In this document: positions 22,050 through 33,273 of the stretch, piece by piece
Layout: each line of letters opens with the position of its first letter
Numbering within the stretch: the stretch's first letter is position 1
Assembly (NCBI GenBank): GCA_026873275.1
Contig: JANTUC010000013.1
Coordinates: 248,001 to 312,000, forward strand
Source: Pseudopithomyces maydicus
Lineage: Eukaryota > Ascomycota > Dothideomycetes > Pleosporales > Didymosphaeriaceae
Direction of reading: 5' to 3'
DNA length: 64,000 bases
Program-made: the position numbers and the translations under genes
Notes under the pieces: model-generated
The model's input: only the letters and a program-made list of their open reading frames with translations
Database searches by the model: none
What the model was told of the DNA's origin: nothing

Positions 22050-23420
22050 TGCAGATGGGAATTCTGACAGGAGGGTATTGCGATATGAACAGGGAAGATG
22101 GGAATGCGAATGTTTTATATACATGAAATGCCGGCAGTTGGTAAGGTATGCGGGGTCTGGTGCCGAAGGTGGTGATTCGTGGGGCTAAATGTGTGCATGA
22201 GGCGAACCATGTAGTTCGGGATATTGGGCGCACAACAGAACACCACCCGCGTTAAGAATTATGGTCAATTGGAAGCGAAAGACGAAAGAACATTGTGTAT
22301 CAGTGAGCTAAGAATATAGCTGTATGCAGTAAATCGTATGACAAAAGATTGCTACGCGTGATTATTGCGTCAAAGCGCTGGACCTTTGTGATATCTTTGA
22401 GAATGAATTGCCGGTTCGACATACCGTGTGAACACGACGATTTTCGTTTACGGTTGCACAAAGTACATGCATCATCGGCTTTTCCACTGGCTGCATGGTC
22501 TCAACGCACCATCGATGTTCCTGGAATCCAGAAATTTCAAATTTTCTGACTATACCTATAGAGTTGTCATTGAGAATGGATGTACAGACTACTTCTAACA
22601 GCAACAAACAAGGTGAATATAAGTTAATACTTGTACACCTTGTGCTACTTACGCAAGTTTTCTCAAACCTTTGAGATGTGATATAAATCTACATAATCAT
22701 CAATGAGCATATTGAATTCGATGATAAGTGATTATTATAGTATAATTAATGATAAGTATGTCTCCATCATTGGAGTCAGTATTCCACAGATCCTTTTAAG
22801 ATTATACTATTTACGTATATCGTTGCCCGAGAATCCTGTTAATTCCAAACTCCCGTGCCTAAGAAAATCTTTAAATAATTAAGGAGTATTTCAAAGTGAG
22901 GTTTTGGGGATTAAACAGATACCTGATCTGAGAAGACTTAAGCGACAAAAAAATACATACATGAGACGGTTTATCACAGAATATGATGATTTTTGACTAC
23001 GGCGTTATAACGAATTCTAGTATTTCGCAGTTTTTTTTATCAGTACTGTTTTACAGACAGTGTTGCTCTTGAATTACTCTGTCTGCGAAACAGGTCTTTC
23101 GTTGTTTTTCAGACTTTTACCCTCTCTAGTTCGCGGTATAACGCCTATCCCACTCACAAATTTTCACTGGTGAATACTGTCAACTGTTCGATTCTATTAT
23201 ATCATTGTAATGTGACAAGTTGAATATCTGAGACGTGAAAATATGTACGCATACCCTAATACCTAGGTTTAGTGTAGACTATGTCTTTCCAAGTATCGTT
23301 TGAATATTGTAAACTCACGATCAGAGTTTCAACTTTGACTTCATGCAAAGCTATAAAATGATAGCCACTCGCAATAAATAGGTTCCGCACCTGAGCTTGA
23401 GATCAACACTCAACCCAAGT
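22050..23420. other. AT-rich intergenic region
   Basis: About 1.3 kb, clearly AT-rich from 22560 on, no ORF with protein-like composition. It contains the promoters of the carboxylesterase (leftward) and of the unknown-family gene (rightward). Confidence 0.55.
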
Positions 23421-24815
23421 ATGAATTTTCGAATGGCTTCTTCAAATCCCGTCCAATCTGGACCAAGCGGCGTCGCACCAACTGTTCCACCCGACCCTGG
23501 GGAGATGGCGGCCTCGGAACAGGATGTCTTGCAATTGTCATCTCAAGAGGTTCAGCAAGATATTGACTATAGCAAGAACATCGGTATTGTCTGGACATCG
23601 CCATTTGATGTAGGAGGTGAATTCTATGAAGGGCCTCACCAAGTCAACCAAAGCTCTCTCCAAGGATCGGTTCCTCGTTTAGATTCCGATCTATCTGATG
23701 GGATGGAATTCATGCGTGAGTTTAGCAATTACACTGGAATAGATGGGCTAACGGCCCCGGAATATATCATTGAGGATGATAACGTCGCTTTCCCTGGGCA
23801 ACCCTTTTTCGGTCGCGACGCCAATCTGAATGAGAATGCTGTTTTCCCCGGTCGATCATTTTTCGGCCACGACGCAAATCCGAATGAGAATGCTGTTTTT
23901 CCCGGGCTACCATTCTTCGGCCACGACGCCAATTTGAATGGCAACGTCGATCTTACTGTACAATACTTCGGGCAGCATATCAATGCAAATGACAACGTTG
24001 AATCAGGGCCTAGTGAGCCAGAGGTCGAGCAATACATCTCGGAGGAATCAGATGAGGAACCGGATATATGGGGTATCCCGCCGATGGAACCAGACCCTCT
24101 TCCAGTTACACTCGGACCTGAGGATCCTCTCTTTGAAGATGCTCCGAGCTGCAATGTACCATTTCCCACTGCCAATGGTCAGGAAATCAATGTTACCGCC
24201 GCAGAGCTTCTAGCATTTTTCCCGCGCCATATTCGGAGCACTGATGTCGCAAATCGACTCATTAGTAATGGTGGTAATGCTAGTTTGATGGCTAGAATCA
24301 TAGATGCTCACCGGGACACTCATAGGCCCATCACTGTCGGGCACTTCCAAGAGACAATTAAGATTCTCATGCGTCATATGGGCAATCGGACGGCTTCAGG
24401 AGGGTTTGACTATACTAAATGGACCCCGAACAATCATCAAATTGAGGCGAATCATGACCACAATCGCCTCAACATTGCCGGTATCCGCACTATGTTTCAG
24501 CTCGAACAGACTAGGAATATGAAGAGGGTTGACCTTCATCGTGGTCCCATTCCTGTCAAAGACTTGGGAAAGAGTATCAAGCAATTTCCCTCGGGCAACA
24601 ATGCTCTCTGCTTGACTGGGTGTGTTCAGTACGCCATGGAACACCCTGACGAGCATTGGATTTTCCCTAACGACATGAATAACCTGATTCAACATGTATT
24701 TGGTGATAAGGTACCTGTGGCTACACAAGATCACGTCGATAGTGCGGCATTTGGCCGTTGGAAGGATGTTGCCCCCACAACGAAATGGTATTTACGATCC
24801 AAGGCGTCAACTTGA
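23421..24815 (+). CDS. Protein of unrecognised family, paralogue A
   Basis: Start at ATG 23421 (or 23433). About 465 residues with an intact frame. The first half is acidic and disordered. It carries four 18-residue repeats (about 23778-23993), the core reading 'FPG-x-x-FFG-x-DAN-x-NEN'. The C-terminal ~200 residues form a conserved block ('ELLAFFPRHI', 'RLISNGGN', 'LNIAGI', 'PIPVKDLGKSI', 'MEHPDEHWIFPNDMNNLI') shared with the next gene, so the pair defines a domain I cannot name. No signal peptide, membrane helix or enzyme motif. The next gene follows in the same orientation about 560 bp on. Confidence 0.7.
   Translation: MNFRMASSNPVQSGPSGVAPTVPPDPGEMAASEQDVLQLSSQEVQQDIDYSKNIGIVWTSPFDVGGEFYEGPHQVNQSSLQGSVPRLDSDLSDGMEFMREFSNYTGIDGLTAPEYIIEDDNVAFPGQPFFGRDANLNENAVFPGRSFFGHDANPNENAVFPGLPFFGHDANLNGNVDLTVQYFGQHINANDNVESGPSEPEVEQYISEESDEEPDIWGIPPMEPDPLPVTLGPEDPLFEDAPSCNVPFPTANGQEINVTAAELLAFFPRHIRSTDVANRLISNGGNASLMARIIDAHRDTHRPITVGHFQETIKILMRHMGNRTASGGFDYTKWTPNNHQIEANHDHNRLNIAGIRTMFQLEQTRNMKRVDLHRGPIPVKDLGKSIKQFPSGNNALCLTGCVQYAMEHPDEHWIFPNDMNNLIQHVFGDKVPVATQDHVDSAAFGRWKDVAPTTKWYLRSKAST
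23778..23993 (+). repeat. 54-bp tandem repeat, 4 units, inside paralogue A
   Basis: Each unit codes 18 residues. Two inner units are close (NAVFPG-x-x-FFGHDAN); the first is slightly diverged (NVAFPGQPFFGRDAN) and the last strongly (NVDLTVQYFGQHINAN). Frame is kept throughout. Confidence 0.8.
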
Positions 24816-25378
24816 TCCAATATCAGGGGGATGGTAGGTTCAACAGGCACCCTTGATTCCTGCTGAAGACTTTGATCAATCCCAAGAAAGGGGGAGCACC
24901 TTTTACCCCAATACAATCAACTACAGTAAGCGCTAGCTAATCAGTGAAATACACTATAGCGGCCTCACATAGAGAAATTCAATTATTCATAAATTTGTTT
25001 GTTTTCAACTTATGAAAGTTTATAGTGCCAATGACGTAGCTAATATTTTATTATATTCTCGAGATGTGAAAAGAGATTCAACCAGTATCATTCAATGCAT
25101 GTGCGGGCGGACCCTTGCCAAAGTGACGTTTAAGCGTTTGGCACCTGATCCAAGCGCGCTGGTCTTGCCACGCCCCAGTGCTCTTAGGACTTATAGCACC
25201 CCTCTTTCCCCTTATTGCGAGTACATACTCTTCGGACAGTCCAGTACCCGCTTCACCTCAAACCCGCCCCGCCCCACCCATCGACACTTCTGCAACACAC
25301 AAGCGTCACCCAACGGAGACCCAGTGGCTACCCCACTATGGCCCCCCTATCGACACCAATATTATTTTGCCCAAATTC
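24816..25378. other. Intergenic between the two paralogues
   Basis: An open frame runs from 25178 into the next gene, but it has no ATG before 25379, so it is treated as leader. Confidence 0.45.
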
Positions 25379-27492
25379 ATGTCAGGGCCGCCCAAAGAAG
25401 ATACCATGGGTGCCACTGTGAGCGACACCAAGGCGGCGGCAACCCAAGATCCGCTGCCTCGCCAACCACTACGTGAGTTGTCGAACAACTCAACCGCGCT
25501 CCCAGTATCTTCAGCCTCGTCGAAAGCTACAGATGTTCATGCGCGCATCCCGGAGAAAGCCGGTTCGTTGTCTCTTTGCCACTATACCCCAGCTGACCGT
25601 GGACTGACCACTACAGATCTTTCACATCACCAAACGGTACCAACGAAGGACAAGAAGTCTGCGACTTCATGGGAAACATCCCCTGATGCAGACAAGTTCT
25701 TGAACCGTGGAAGCGCAGACGCATCACATGAACAGATGCGCATAGCACTTGAGCACGCCCACCGCGATGTGCTCAAGTACGGCGTCCACTCGCCTACTCT
25801 GGCCGCAGCATTGCAGCAGATAATCCACGACACACAGGAGCTCTGGTTCAAGCGTAAAATGAACCCGCTAATCATACTCGCCCACAGCATCTGGTCCGAG
25901 ACACGCACGGTACATCAATGGAATGTTGATCGTCTCGGTCACCTCGCACAACCTCATCCATTCACCGACGTCCCTGACGAGAACATGTTCTTCCCCCTCC
26001 GGTGGGGTGCAATTCAAGCAGGCATACGCGTCCAAGAGCAACGCTCCGTTGCCGCGACTCGGGCAAAGACAGTGGCAGGTGCGCGCACAAGCGCAGTCGA
26101 GTCGTCGAATGATACTGCGGTGAAGGCAACCACCGAGATTGGTCCAGAGACAAAAGCGTTTGAGATACCAGCAAATGGCCGCATCTTCATCGTTTCACTT
26201 GATAATGAAGTAACCGAGCTTCGTTCTAGCAGCTATGGTTCCATGGCTCAGCCGGACAAGGGTGCTGATTCTTTTCACCGACGATCTCGCACAAAGACCA
26301 CTCCTCGGGCAGCACAGGATTTAGACACTGCTGAGCCCACGGTGAAGTCAGATGTGATAGCTCAACTACAGGCGGCCGCTTCATCCACTCAAGAGAAAGA
26401 TCTAAACGATGGAGACGACTCGAATGAAGCACCTCCTGACGACCTCTCAGCCCCCGACCAAGCAACCCCAATCGACGAAGAGGACGAAGAAACACCAGCA
26501 AAAACTTCCGTCAAGAAGACGCCTCGCAACTACGGCTGTCTCTCCATCGCCCCCTCCGGCAGCACACCCTTCCCTCCCCCGAAACCGAAGCCAACATCAC
26601 CGCCGTCGAGCTCCTCGTCTTCTTCCCCCGCTACCTCAAATGTATCGACGTTATCGAGCGCCTCGTCAGCAACGGCGGCACGCACCAAATCTTCGCCCGC
26701 ATCATCCTAGCCCACTGCACCATCGAGAAGGAACCGGGCTCCCTCCCAAACACGCTCCTCAAGATGGTCCAGCCCCGCATGCGCCACGGCGCAGGCATCA
26801 AAGACTGGACCGTCGCCACGCACGAAGCGCCCGCCTCGCACGACGAGGCCAGCCTCAACATCGCGGGCTTCCAGGCGCGCCGCCCGGGCGAGGATGGGGC
26901 GTTCAAGAAAGGCGCGTCTGCACGTGATAAGTATACGCATCCGATTCCGTTTAAGGATCTGGGGGATTATGTCGAGACGATGCCGTCGGGTGACGATGCG
27001 CTGGATTTCACGCGCTGCGTTGTGCATGCGAAGGAGCATCCGGATGAGGAGTGGATTTATCCTCGGGATTTTGCGCGCTTGGTGGAGCATGTGGGTGGAC
27101 CGGGGGAGGTTCGCCCCGAGCACTTGGATAAGGCGGTGTTTGAGCGGTATACGGTTCGTCGGCGGCGGGCGGGTCGGCGCTTGAAGCGTTCTCGTGAGGA
27201 GGTTGATGATGATGAGGAGGACGAGGATGAGGAGCGTCCGGCGAAGCAGGTCAAGGGTGGTGAGGACGAGGAGAATGATGATCGTCCAGCTGAGCATATC
27301 AAGGGCGATGAGGATGAGCACAAGGAGAACCACTCCGCTAATCAGGCCACGGATCACAAAAACGAGAAAGAGAACCACCCAGCTGAGCAAGCCAACGTCG
27401 ATAACGACGAGGAGAAAGAGAACCGCCCACCCAAGCAGGTCGAGCGCGCTGAGCGACAAACCATAGAAGTCATAGAGATCAGCGATGATTGA
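25379..27492 (+). CDS. Protein of unrecognised family, paralogue B, with acidic tail; one frame break
   Basis: Start taken at ATG 25379 (next in-frame ATG 25406). A long disordered N-terminus contains a helical stretch ('MRIALEHAHRDVLKYG', 'PTLAAALQQIIHDTQELW'). At the C5 run 26576-26580 the frame shifts by one; with six C it continues as 'ETEANITAVELLVFFPRY'. The next ~190 residues match paralogue A: 'RLVSNGG', 'LNIAGF', 'PIPFKDLGDYVETMPSG', 'KEHPDEEWIYPRDFARLV'. The tail is a highly charged Glu/Asp/Lys/Asn region with repeated (R/H)PA(E/K)(Q/H) units and ends 'TIEVIEISDD', which fits a SUMO-interacting motif (hydrophobic core then acids). A nuclear role is a guess. Confidence 0.68.
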
Positions 27493-27712
27493 AAGCGTCG
27501 GCCGATGGTCTAGACAGCGCTGGATGGGATAGACGACTGACTTGATCGTCGTCACATCTACAACGGGAAAGAAGGTGTTTTTGCAACAGGTCAAGAGTGT
27601 ACGGTTTGTACTCTAGATACATGTATACAATATGATGCTTTCACCCTAGATTGTTCGTCGACTAACTTTGACTTTGGGTAAAAATGCTAATTCGAATAAG
27701 ATGCTCTCTCTA

Positions 27713-28333
27713 TCATTGTTCTTGTCTATGGAGATACTCCCATTGCGTGAGATATGCAATGCCAATTTTCGTGAATGGATTTCCACTTAACAGAGTGAAC
27801 GTCCTGTCCGAGCACTCTGATCGAGGTGCCGTCGTATCGCCAGGTCGCCACAATGGACAATAGACATTGTGTACGTGGCCGTCTGGAGGGTTGCGCATGG
27901 CTTTCCATTGCTGGGTCAATGCTTGAGTTGCGGCTAGATTGCCATGTCTTCCGCCATATTCTTTGAGAATCTCGATCACTGGATCGTCTTTTTCGTCCTT
28001 GTTTTCTGCTGGCTGACTTTCAAATATCTCCCGATCTGATCCTACTTCAGCCAATGCTTTTCCTGGATTGCTTTCAGGTACGGGATATAAATCGCCAGAT
28101 GCGTTAGGGTCCGTGATGGCCATGACGTAGTCCCAGTCCCTGGAGGATATATGGCCACTGCGAATCGGTGGAGATTTCGTTCTGTTCTGCCCCACTATCA
28201 TACTACTTCGTTTCGGGTCTTTCGCTGATTTGGTTACAATGCGCTTAACAGTGACGCTTATAATACTGAAGCGCTTTCTTAGTGAGACGCCTTCAAGAGC
28301 ATCTTGCCGACGGGACGGTGATCTTAGACTCAT
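27713..28333 (-). CDS. Hypothetical protein
   Basis: A 207-residue frame from ATG 28333; the frame is open to 28402 without an ATG. The N-terminus is Arg/Ser-rich and basic ('MSLRSPSRRQDALEG'), the middle has 'SSRDWDYVMAITDPNASGD', and the C-terminus 'LLSGNPFTKIGIAYLTQWEY'. I recognise no domain, signal or membrane helix. Size and composition are compatible with a real gene but nothing proves it. Confidence 0.38.
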   Translation of the reverse strand: MSLRSPSRRQDALEGVSLRKRFSIISVTVKRIVTKSAKDPKRSSMIVGQNRTKSPPIRSGHISSRDWDYVMAITDPNASGDLYPVPESNPGKALAEVGSDREIFESQPAENKDEKDDPVIEILKEYGGRHGNLAATQALTQQWKAMRNPPDGHVHNVYCPLWRPGDTTAPRSECSDRTFTLLSGNPFTKIGIAYLTQWEYLHRQEQ

Positions 28334-28745
28334 GTTCGAAGATCGTGAATATGTTTTTGCGCGGAGGTATCTTTGCTGTTCGTAGCGCGGTGGACGTAAC
28401 AATAACTGTTCAAATCGAAACGCGGGAGCCTGTTCACTTGCGCCCTAGTAAGAAATATCCTGAATAGACTTCGAGAAGAATGTTGCTGGATTTCTCCTCC
28501 GTCGAGCCTGGTATCTAGGCCCATATCCGTTTACCGGCCACCATATTGAATTTTCCCGCTGCCAACTCTATCCCACCATGTGAACCAGACAGACGCCGCT
28601 GTCTTCCAATGCGCCAAACAACATGAACTCCAGGGTATGTATGTACGATACTCGTAACGCGAGCTCATCACGCCATCCACCAAACCCTTCCCAAATAAAA
28701 AAAAACTCCATTCCCCAAATCCCAGAGAATTCCAACCCCCTCAAC
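28334..28745. other. Intergenic
   Basis: No convincing gene; overlapping ORFs on both strands are compositional. Confidence 0.4.
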
Positions 28746-29075
28746 TCACTGCTCCCTCCTCGCCGCCTCCCTCCACCTCGCCTCATCCCTATGCTCGAGA
28801 TATCCAACAAAGAGCTGGAACAGATACGCCGCAGCATAGACGATGCCAAAGGCCCGCGGCAACTGCGAATCGAGCAGCAACATTGCGCCGCTGTACATCT
28901 GGGTGGCGATGTACAGCCCAGCCAGGAAGCAAACGAGGGTGCCCAGCATTTCGAACAGCGCATAGGAGACCGTGTTCCGGGGGAGGGACAGCGAGGTTGT
29001 GGAGGCGCGCGTGGCGAGCGTGCTGAGGATCTCCGAGGCGATGGGGAAGGTGCGCATTTTGACGACTGAGGACAT
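28746..29075 (-). CDS. Small hypothetical membrane protein
   Basis: 109 residues from ATG 29075 in a good fungal start context (CCACC before ATG). Two hydrophobic segments are visible, 'LFEMLGTLVCFLAGLYIA' and 'FGIVYAAAYLFQLFVGYL', with charged ends ('EHRDEARWREAARREQ'). This suggests a two-helix membrane protein. No family recognised. Confidence 0.5.
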   Translation of the reverse strand: MSSVVKMRTFPIASEILSTLATRASTTSLSLPRNTVSYALFEMLGTLVCFLAGLYIATQMYSGAMLLLDSQLPRAFGIVYAAAYLFQLFVGYLEHRDEARWREAARREQ

Positions 29076-30190
29076 GGTGGATGGGCGATATTTGTGCGCG
29101 ATTGCGATGCGGTGGGGAGCGTGAGAGTGAAAGACGTGTGGATGGTGGTTGTTTACTTGTATGTATGTATGTGGTTGTTTGGGGTCCAGTTGGAGTGGGG
29201 AGCGAACGTTGCGAGCGTTTAATTGCGGGGGAGGAGAGGTGCTGACAGGTGGCTAGAGCAGGCAGGCAGGCAGGCAGGTCATGCTTCCTTATTGTATAAG
29301 TAGGCTTGGAAGTGGATACCGTTACCCCCTTGGCTGTGACGGGTGGCGGACTCCGGGGGCGCAGTTTTTTGGTGTCGGAGCGGACATGGTCAGTCTTCGC
29401 GCGTGTTCCCGTCTGACGGTGGCGTTGTTACACATGCAAGGGTGGGCACAAGTACTGGGTACATGCACAGGTTTGTATTCACTGGTTCATAGCACTGTTT
29501 ACGATGGTGCTGGAGTTGCGCAATGTGAAAGGGGGGCAAGGGCCAAGAGCTTCACTGCCGTCTCACTGGCTGCGCCTCCACATTAGGAGCCGCCAAGTGT
29601 TAGCGGGGCACTAGCGCAAATCTGAGACTAGATGCGCATATGTGAGAATACAGTAGGTAGATCCTAATCTACTTATCTCGCCCATTGTTTTACTTACACG
29701 CGTCGCTAGACTAACCCCATTAACATGAGTACACCCTAGGGCCAGTTTTGAAGCACGTGATAGTGACCTAGGGAATCTCTGGACAAAAAACAACATTAAC
29801 TTTTGCGATAGATACATGTCTCGACTCACTGTTCCAGATACATGCACATGTGAATTGTCGAACTCAAAATCATGAACTTCTTGCATTCAAATTTAATGAC
29901 CGAATATAGAGGCATCTGCAGTATACTAAACCAATCCTAGCTAACGAAAGAGCATGGGATCATTCATTAATGAATTACATTAAGGCATACTGGCAGCTCA
30001 AGATGTCATAAAGCTGACCTCGTACCACACGCGCGTAACCGCACTTAATTCACTGCACTCGATCGAATGAATTACCAAACACCAAACACCTCCTAGAGAG
30101 GAATCTCTAGGAAAGATATCGCAAATGACGTGTAGACGAAAAAGCTAGCTCCATGTATTTCTTTACATGCCTAGCAGTACCCAAGATCTT
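29076..30190. other. Intergenic, 1.1 kb
   Basis: Contains a (CAGG)n tract at about 29259-29279 and a TATG tract near 29158. No gene that I can support. Confidence 0.5.
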
Positions 30191-31673
30191 TCAAACACTA
30201 CGTTTCCCTCTCGTCTCAAACGGCAAAAGAACACTCAACACCGCCAACAAGCCAAACAAACTCGCGCAAACAAACAGCGGCGCCGTCGTCTTCACATCCG
30301 CATAGCTCCCGATCAGGACCCCACCGATCCCCCCAACCCGATTGAGAACCACGCACAGCCCATACCCAGTAGCCCGATGTGCGCTCGGAAGAATCTCAGG
30401 TGTATACGCATATATCGTGCCGTAGTATATATGCGACGCGACCGAGATCGCAGCGCTTACACCGATGTTTTGCACGGGCGTACGGACTTGTGTCTGTATA
30501 AGACCGTCAGCTCGCGAACAGGGAGGTAGTTTGTGTTGTTACACTGGGAGACCTGAGCTTACATAGCCGAATTGGAACACCATGGTAAGCAGCGCGCCTA
30601 GAGCAAGAGTCCCTCGTCGCCCGAAGAATTTCATCTCAACCAGGACGGCTGCAATGATGGGCCCGCCGAGGCCGGAGACTTGGTTGATCGCGTAGTTGCG
30701 CCATACGGTGTAGTTGGAAGACGGGCCGTTGACGTCGGCGCCGCGGGTGGCGAGGTAGTAGGGGAGAAAGGTGGCGTACAAAGGCATTACCATGCCGATT
30801 GTGAACCAGTTCGCGATGATGACGATCATCGACCAGGTTAGGATGCGGGTTTCGAATAGACCGCCGATGTGCTTCCGCAGGCGGACTGAAGACCAGCGCG
30901 ACTTTTCTGTGTGTAAGACGCGTCCTTCGGTTTCGAGATCTTGGAGTCGTAGCGAGAAAGAGCGGTTGTATTCAGAAGCAAGCTCGTCGAGCACTTTGAT
31001 CGCATCGGCGTCTCGGTTCTGAGCTACCAACCATCGAGGTGTTTGTTTCTATCAGCCTTCCACTCATACATATGTAAAATCCAGAAGCATATGTCGATCT
31101 GGCTACTCGCACAACCTGATTCGACCTGATGCCAAAACCTACATCGTCGCAAAAGAATAGTACTCCGGCATCCCCCCGCAACCAGCACAAACGCCGCGCA
31201 TATCAACAGACTGCTGTTAAACGCCATCTTCCGCCCCACCACATCAGCCGTGAACCCCCAGATAGCGGCCCCTACCAGCAGCCCGACTTGCGACGCTAGT
31301 GCGATACCAGCGATCTTTTTCACCGGGCGGCCGAATTCGAGGTCGACGGCGGGCTGCGAGATGGTCGAGCAGACGACTAGGAGCTGTATATGCTCGGTCA
31401 ATCACGCACCGCAGAATAGAACGGAAAGGGGGAATTTGGAAGCGGGGCGGGGCTCACAGAGTCAACAGCGTACCCAAAACCATTGAAGAAAAACAGTTTC
31501 CACTGGAAGGGCGTCATGCCGATTTCGTCGATGGCCGCGTTGACGAGGGCCATTTTCCGGGCGAGAATCGGGTCGACATGCGAGGAGTCGTAGACGTCGG
31601 CCGTGGAGCAGGCTTCCTCGGAGCTGCTGTCATATTGAAAGGAGCTGGTTAAACCCTTCTCCAACGTCGCCAT
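30191..31673 (-). pseudogene. MFS transporter, damaged or with missing central helices
   Basis: Start MATLEKG at 31673. Clear MFS parts: exon 31458-31673; exon ending at 31383 ('IALASQVGLLVGAAIWGF' and 'DVVGRKMAFN', the loop 2-3 motif); 'QNRDADAIKVLDELA' central loop; 'IVIIANWFTIGMVMPLY'; and last exon 30191-30493 ('YTPEILPSAHRATGYG'), intron 30494-30562. This is the SV2/carboxylate-sugar MFS branch. Between about 31020 and 31180 the frame slips (one missing base at the C6 run 31172-31177, another near 31145). After a trace of 'VGFGI-x-SN', helices 4-6 (about 75-80 residues) are absent before a trace of 'FWILHMYE'. Either a deleted pseudogene or an assembly collapse. Confidence 0.6.
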
Positions 31674-32237
31674 TGTTATCGTCGTCTCTCCAGAGGTACT
31701 ACTTTGCACATGTACAGCAGTTTTGTTTCTGCCACGCGATTGTGTGTCGCGAGGTGAGCTTCCCAGCGCATGGTCGGCTTCTACATAAGTGAAGGGGGAA
31801 AGCGCTTCGCAAACCGAAGGATGCTTGTGCGACATTGGGGTGCTGCGAGGTCAGAAGATGATGGGTTGCGATGCGGGATGGGGGAGCTGGGCGCCGGGGT
31901 TCGAGGCGGGGACTATTTTTTGTGGGAGGGAGCCAATGAGGAGTGGTCATGTATCTTGGTATACATGTGTACGAGCAGGGGTGTGCGAGGATTCCCAGGT
32001 CGGCTGGAATGGGAAAAATACACCATTCAATATGCGTGTGTCAAGTGGACAAAGTTTTCCTACCATCAAGAGGGGGGACAGCTTCTTTCTTTCTGCCATT
32101 CTCAGCTACTCAGCGACTCAGCGACTCAAGAACCAAAACAACATTCGGTCAACATCTAATCGGGATGACACTCAATCAGCAGAAAGACGCATCGACTGGT
32201 ACGGCAAGTAGCGCTACAGTCGGAAGAACCCTTAACT
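31674..32237. other. Intergenic
   Basis: ORFs overlap in several frames without motifs. A stretch at about 32078-32160 resembles 41680-41765. Confidence 0.45.
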
Positions 32238-33273
32238 CTAGTCCCTCCGTTCGTAAACGGAATTCCGCCAAGCACCTCCACACTTTTCACTCTGATTGCC
32301 GACGCAACCCATATTACACTGGCTGTCCGCCACCTTCTGCGTCGGCGCCGCAAATACGTCACCACAGGAGCAATAACTAGCATCCTGCGTAGCATAGTAT
32401 TTGTACCCAGCACACATTGCCTCACACCTCTTGTTCGTCAAGCCATTGTCCCTGCCCGCTTTGCGATTGAAAACGCGGTTACTGCTATCGACGTAGCATC
32501 CCGCGTACGTGTAGACCTTTGGCTTGGGCGCCGCATTGCTTTGGCACGTATTCAGCTGTGCTGTCAAATGTGTGACTTGTGTCTCGAGACTTTGCGTTTC
32601 GGAAAGATGCTGGGCCTTCAACGCCGCGATTTGATCTCTCAGTTCCGTCTCGCGCTGGTTGTGGCTGGTTGCCTCGTCGAAACACGTCTGCTTCGCCGCA
32701 GCAAGCTGGATCCTCAGCTCGGTTTCGATATTCGTATGCTCCTGTTCTTTGTCCAGCGTCTCTCTTTTTAGCGTGGCAAGTTGCTGGTTGAGATCCGCCT
32801 CGCGTTGCATCCCGGCTATGATGTCATCCATGCACTGTTGTTTGGCTGAGGAAAGTTCTTTTTGGAGATTTTCCTGGCGCTGAGCGGAATCCTGTAAATC
32901 GTTGAGACACTGGGATTCTGCCGCTTCGCAGGCTGGGTGGAGAACGTTTTCTCCGTCGGATGAGGGACCTGGGCGTGGAATGGGTTGTGTGAAGAGAAGA
33001 CCATTTGAACATTTGCATGAGCAGGCTGTATTCGAATTGTCGGGGGTGGGATCGGCGCAGGTTATTGAAGGTGGTGCGCCTAGAGAATCCATGGGCGTAA
33101 GCATCAACGATTCTTTACCTCCCGTCATTGAACGGAGGAGAGTGGGCATATTTACCATTCTCACAGGTTACCGAGTTACCTTCTAAATCAGCGGCGTTGA
33201 AGAATTTTTGGTTGTGTTGGGCGTGCACGTATATACAATAACTTGAGAGTGAGAAGATGGTGGAGATCTTCAT
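32238..33273 (-). CDS. Secreted coiled-coil protein with C-terminal WSC domain
   Basis: Exon 1 33156-33273 and exon 2 32238-33079, intron GTAAAT...TAG; frame kept, about 320 residues. The N-terminus (MKISTIFSLSSYCIYVHAQ) is a likely signal peptide, followed by a short Cys-rich stretch. The middle ~140 residues are heptad-like, Gln/Glu/Leu-rich ('LSSAKQQCMDD', 'IETELRIQLAAAKQ', 'RETELRDQIAALKAQH'), a long coiled coil with a Cys every ~40 residues. The last ~90 residues form a WSC domain: 'YAGCYVDSSNRVF', 'KRCEAMCAGYKYYA', 'YCSCGDVF', 'CNMGCVGNQSEKCGG'. WSC domains bind polysaccharides and occur in cell-wall sensors; here no membrane helix follows, so a secreted wall protein is likely. Confidence 0.82.
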
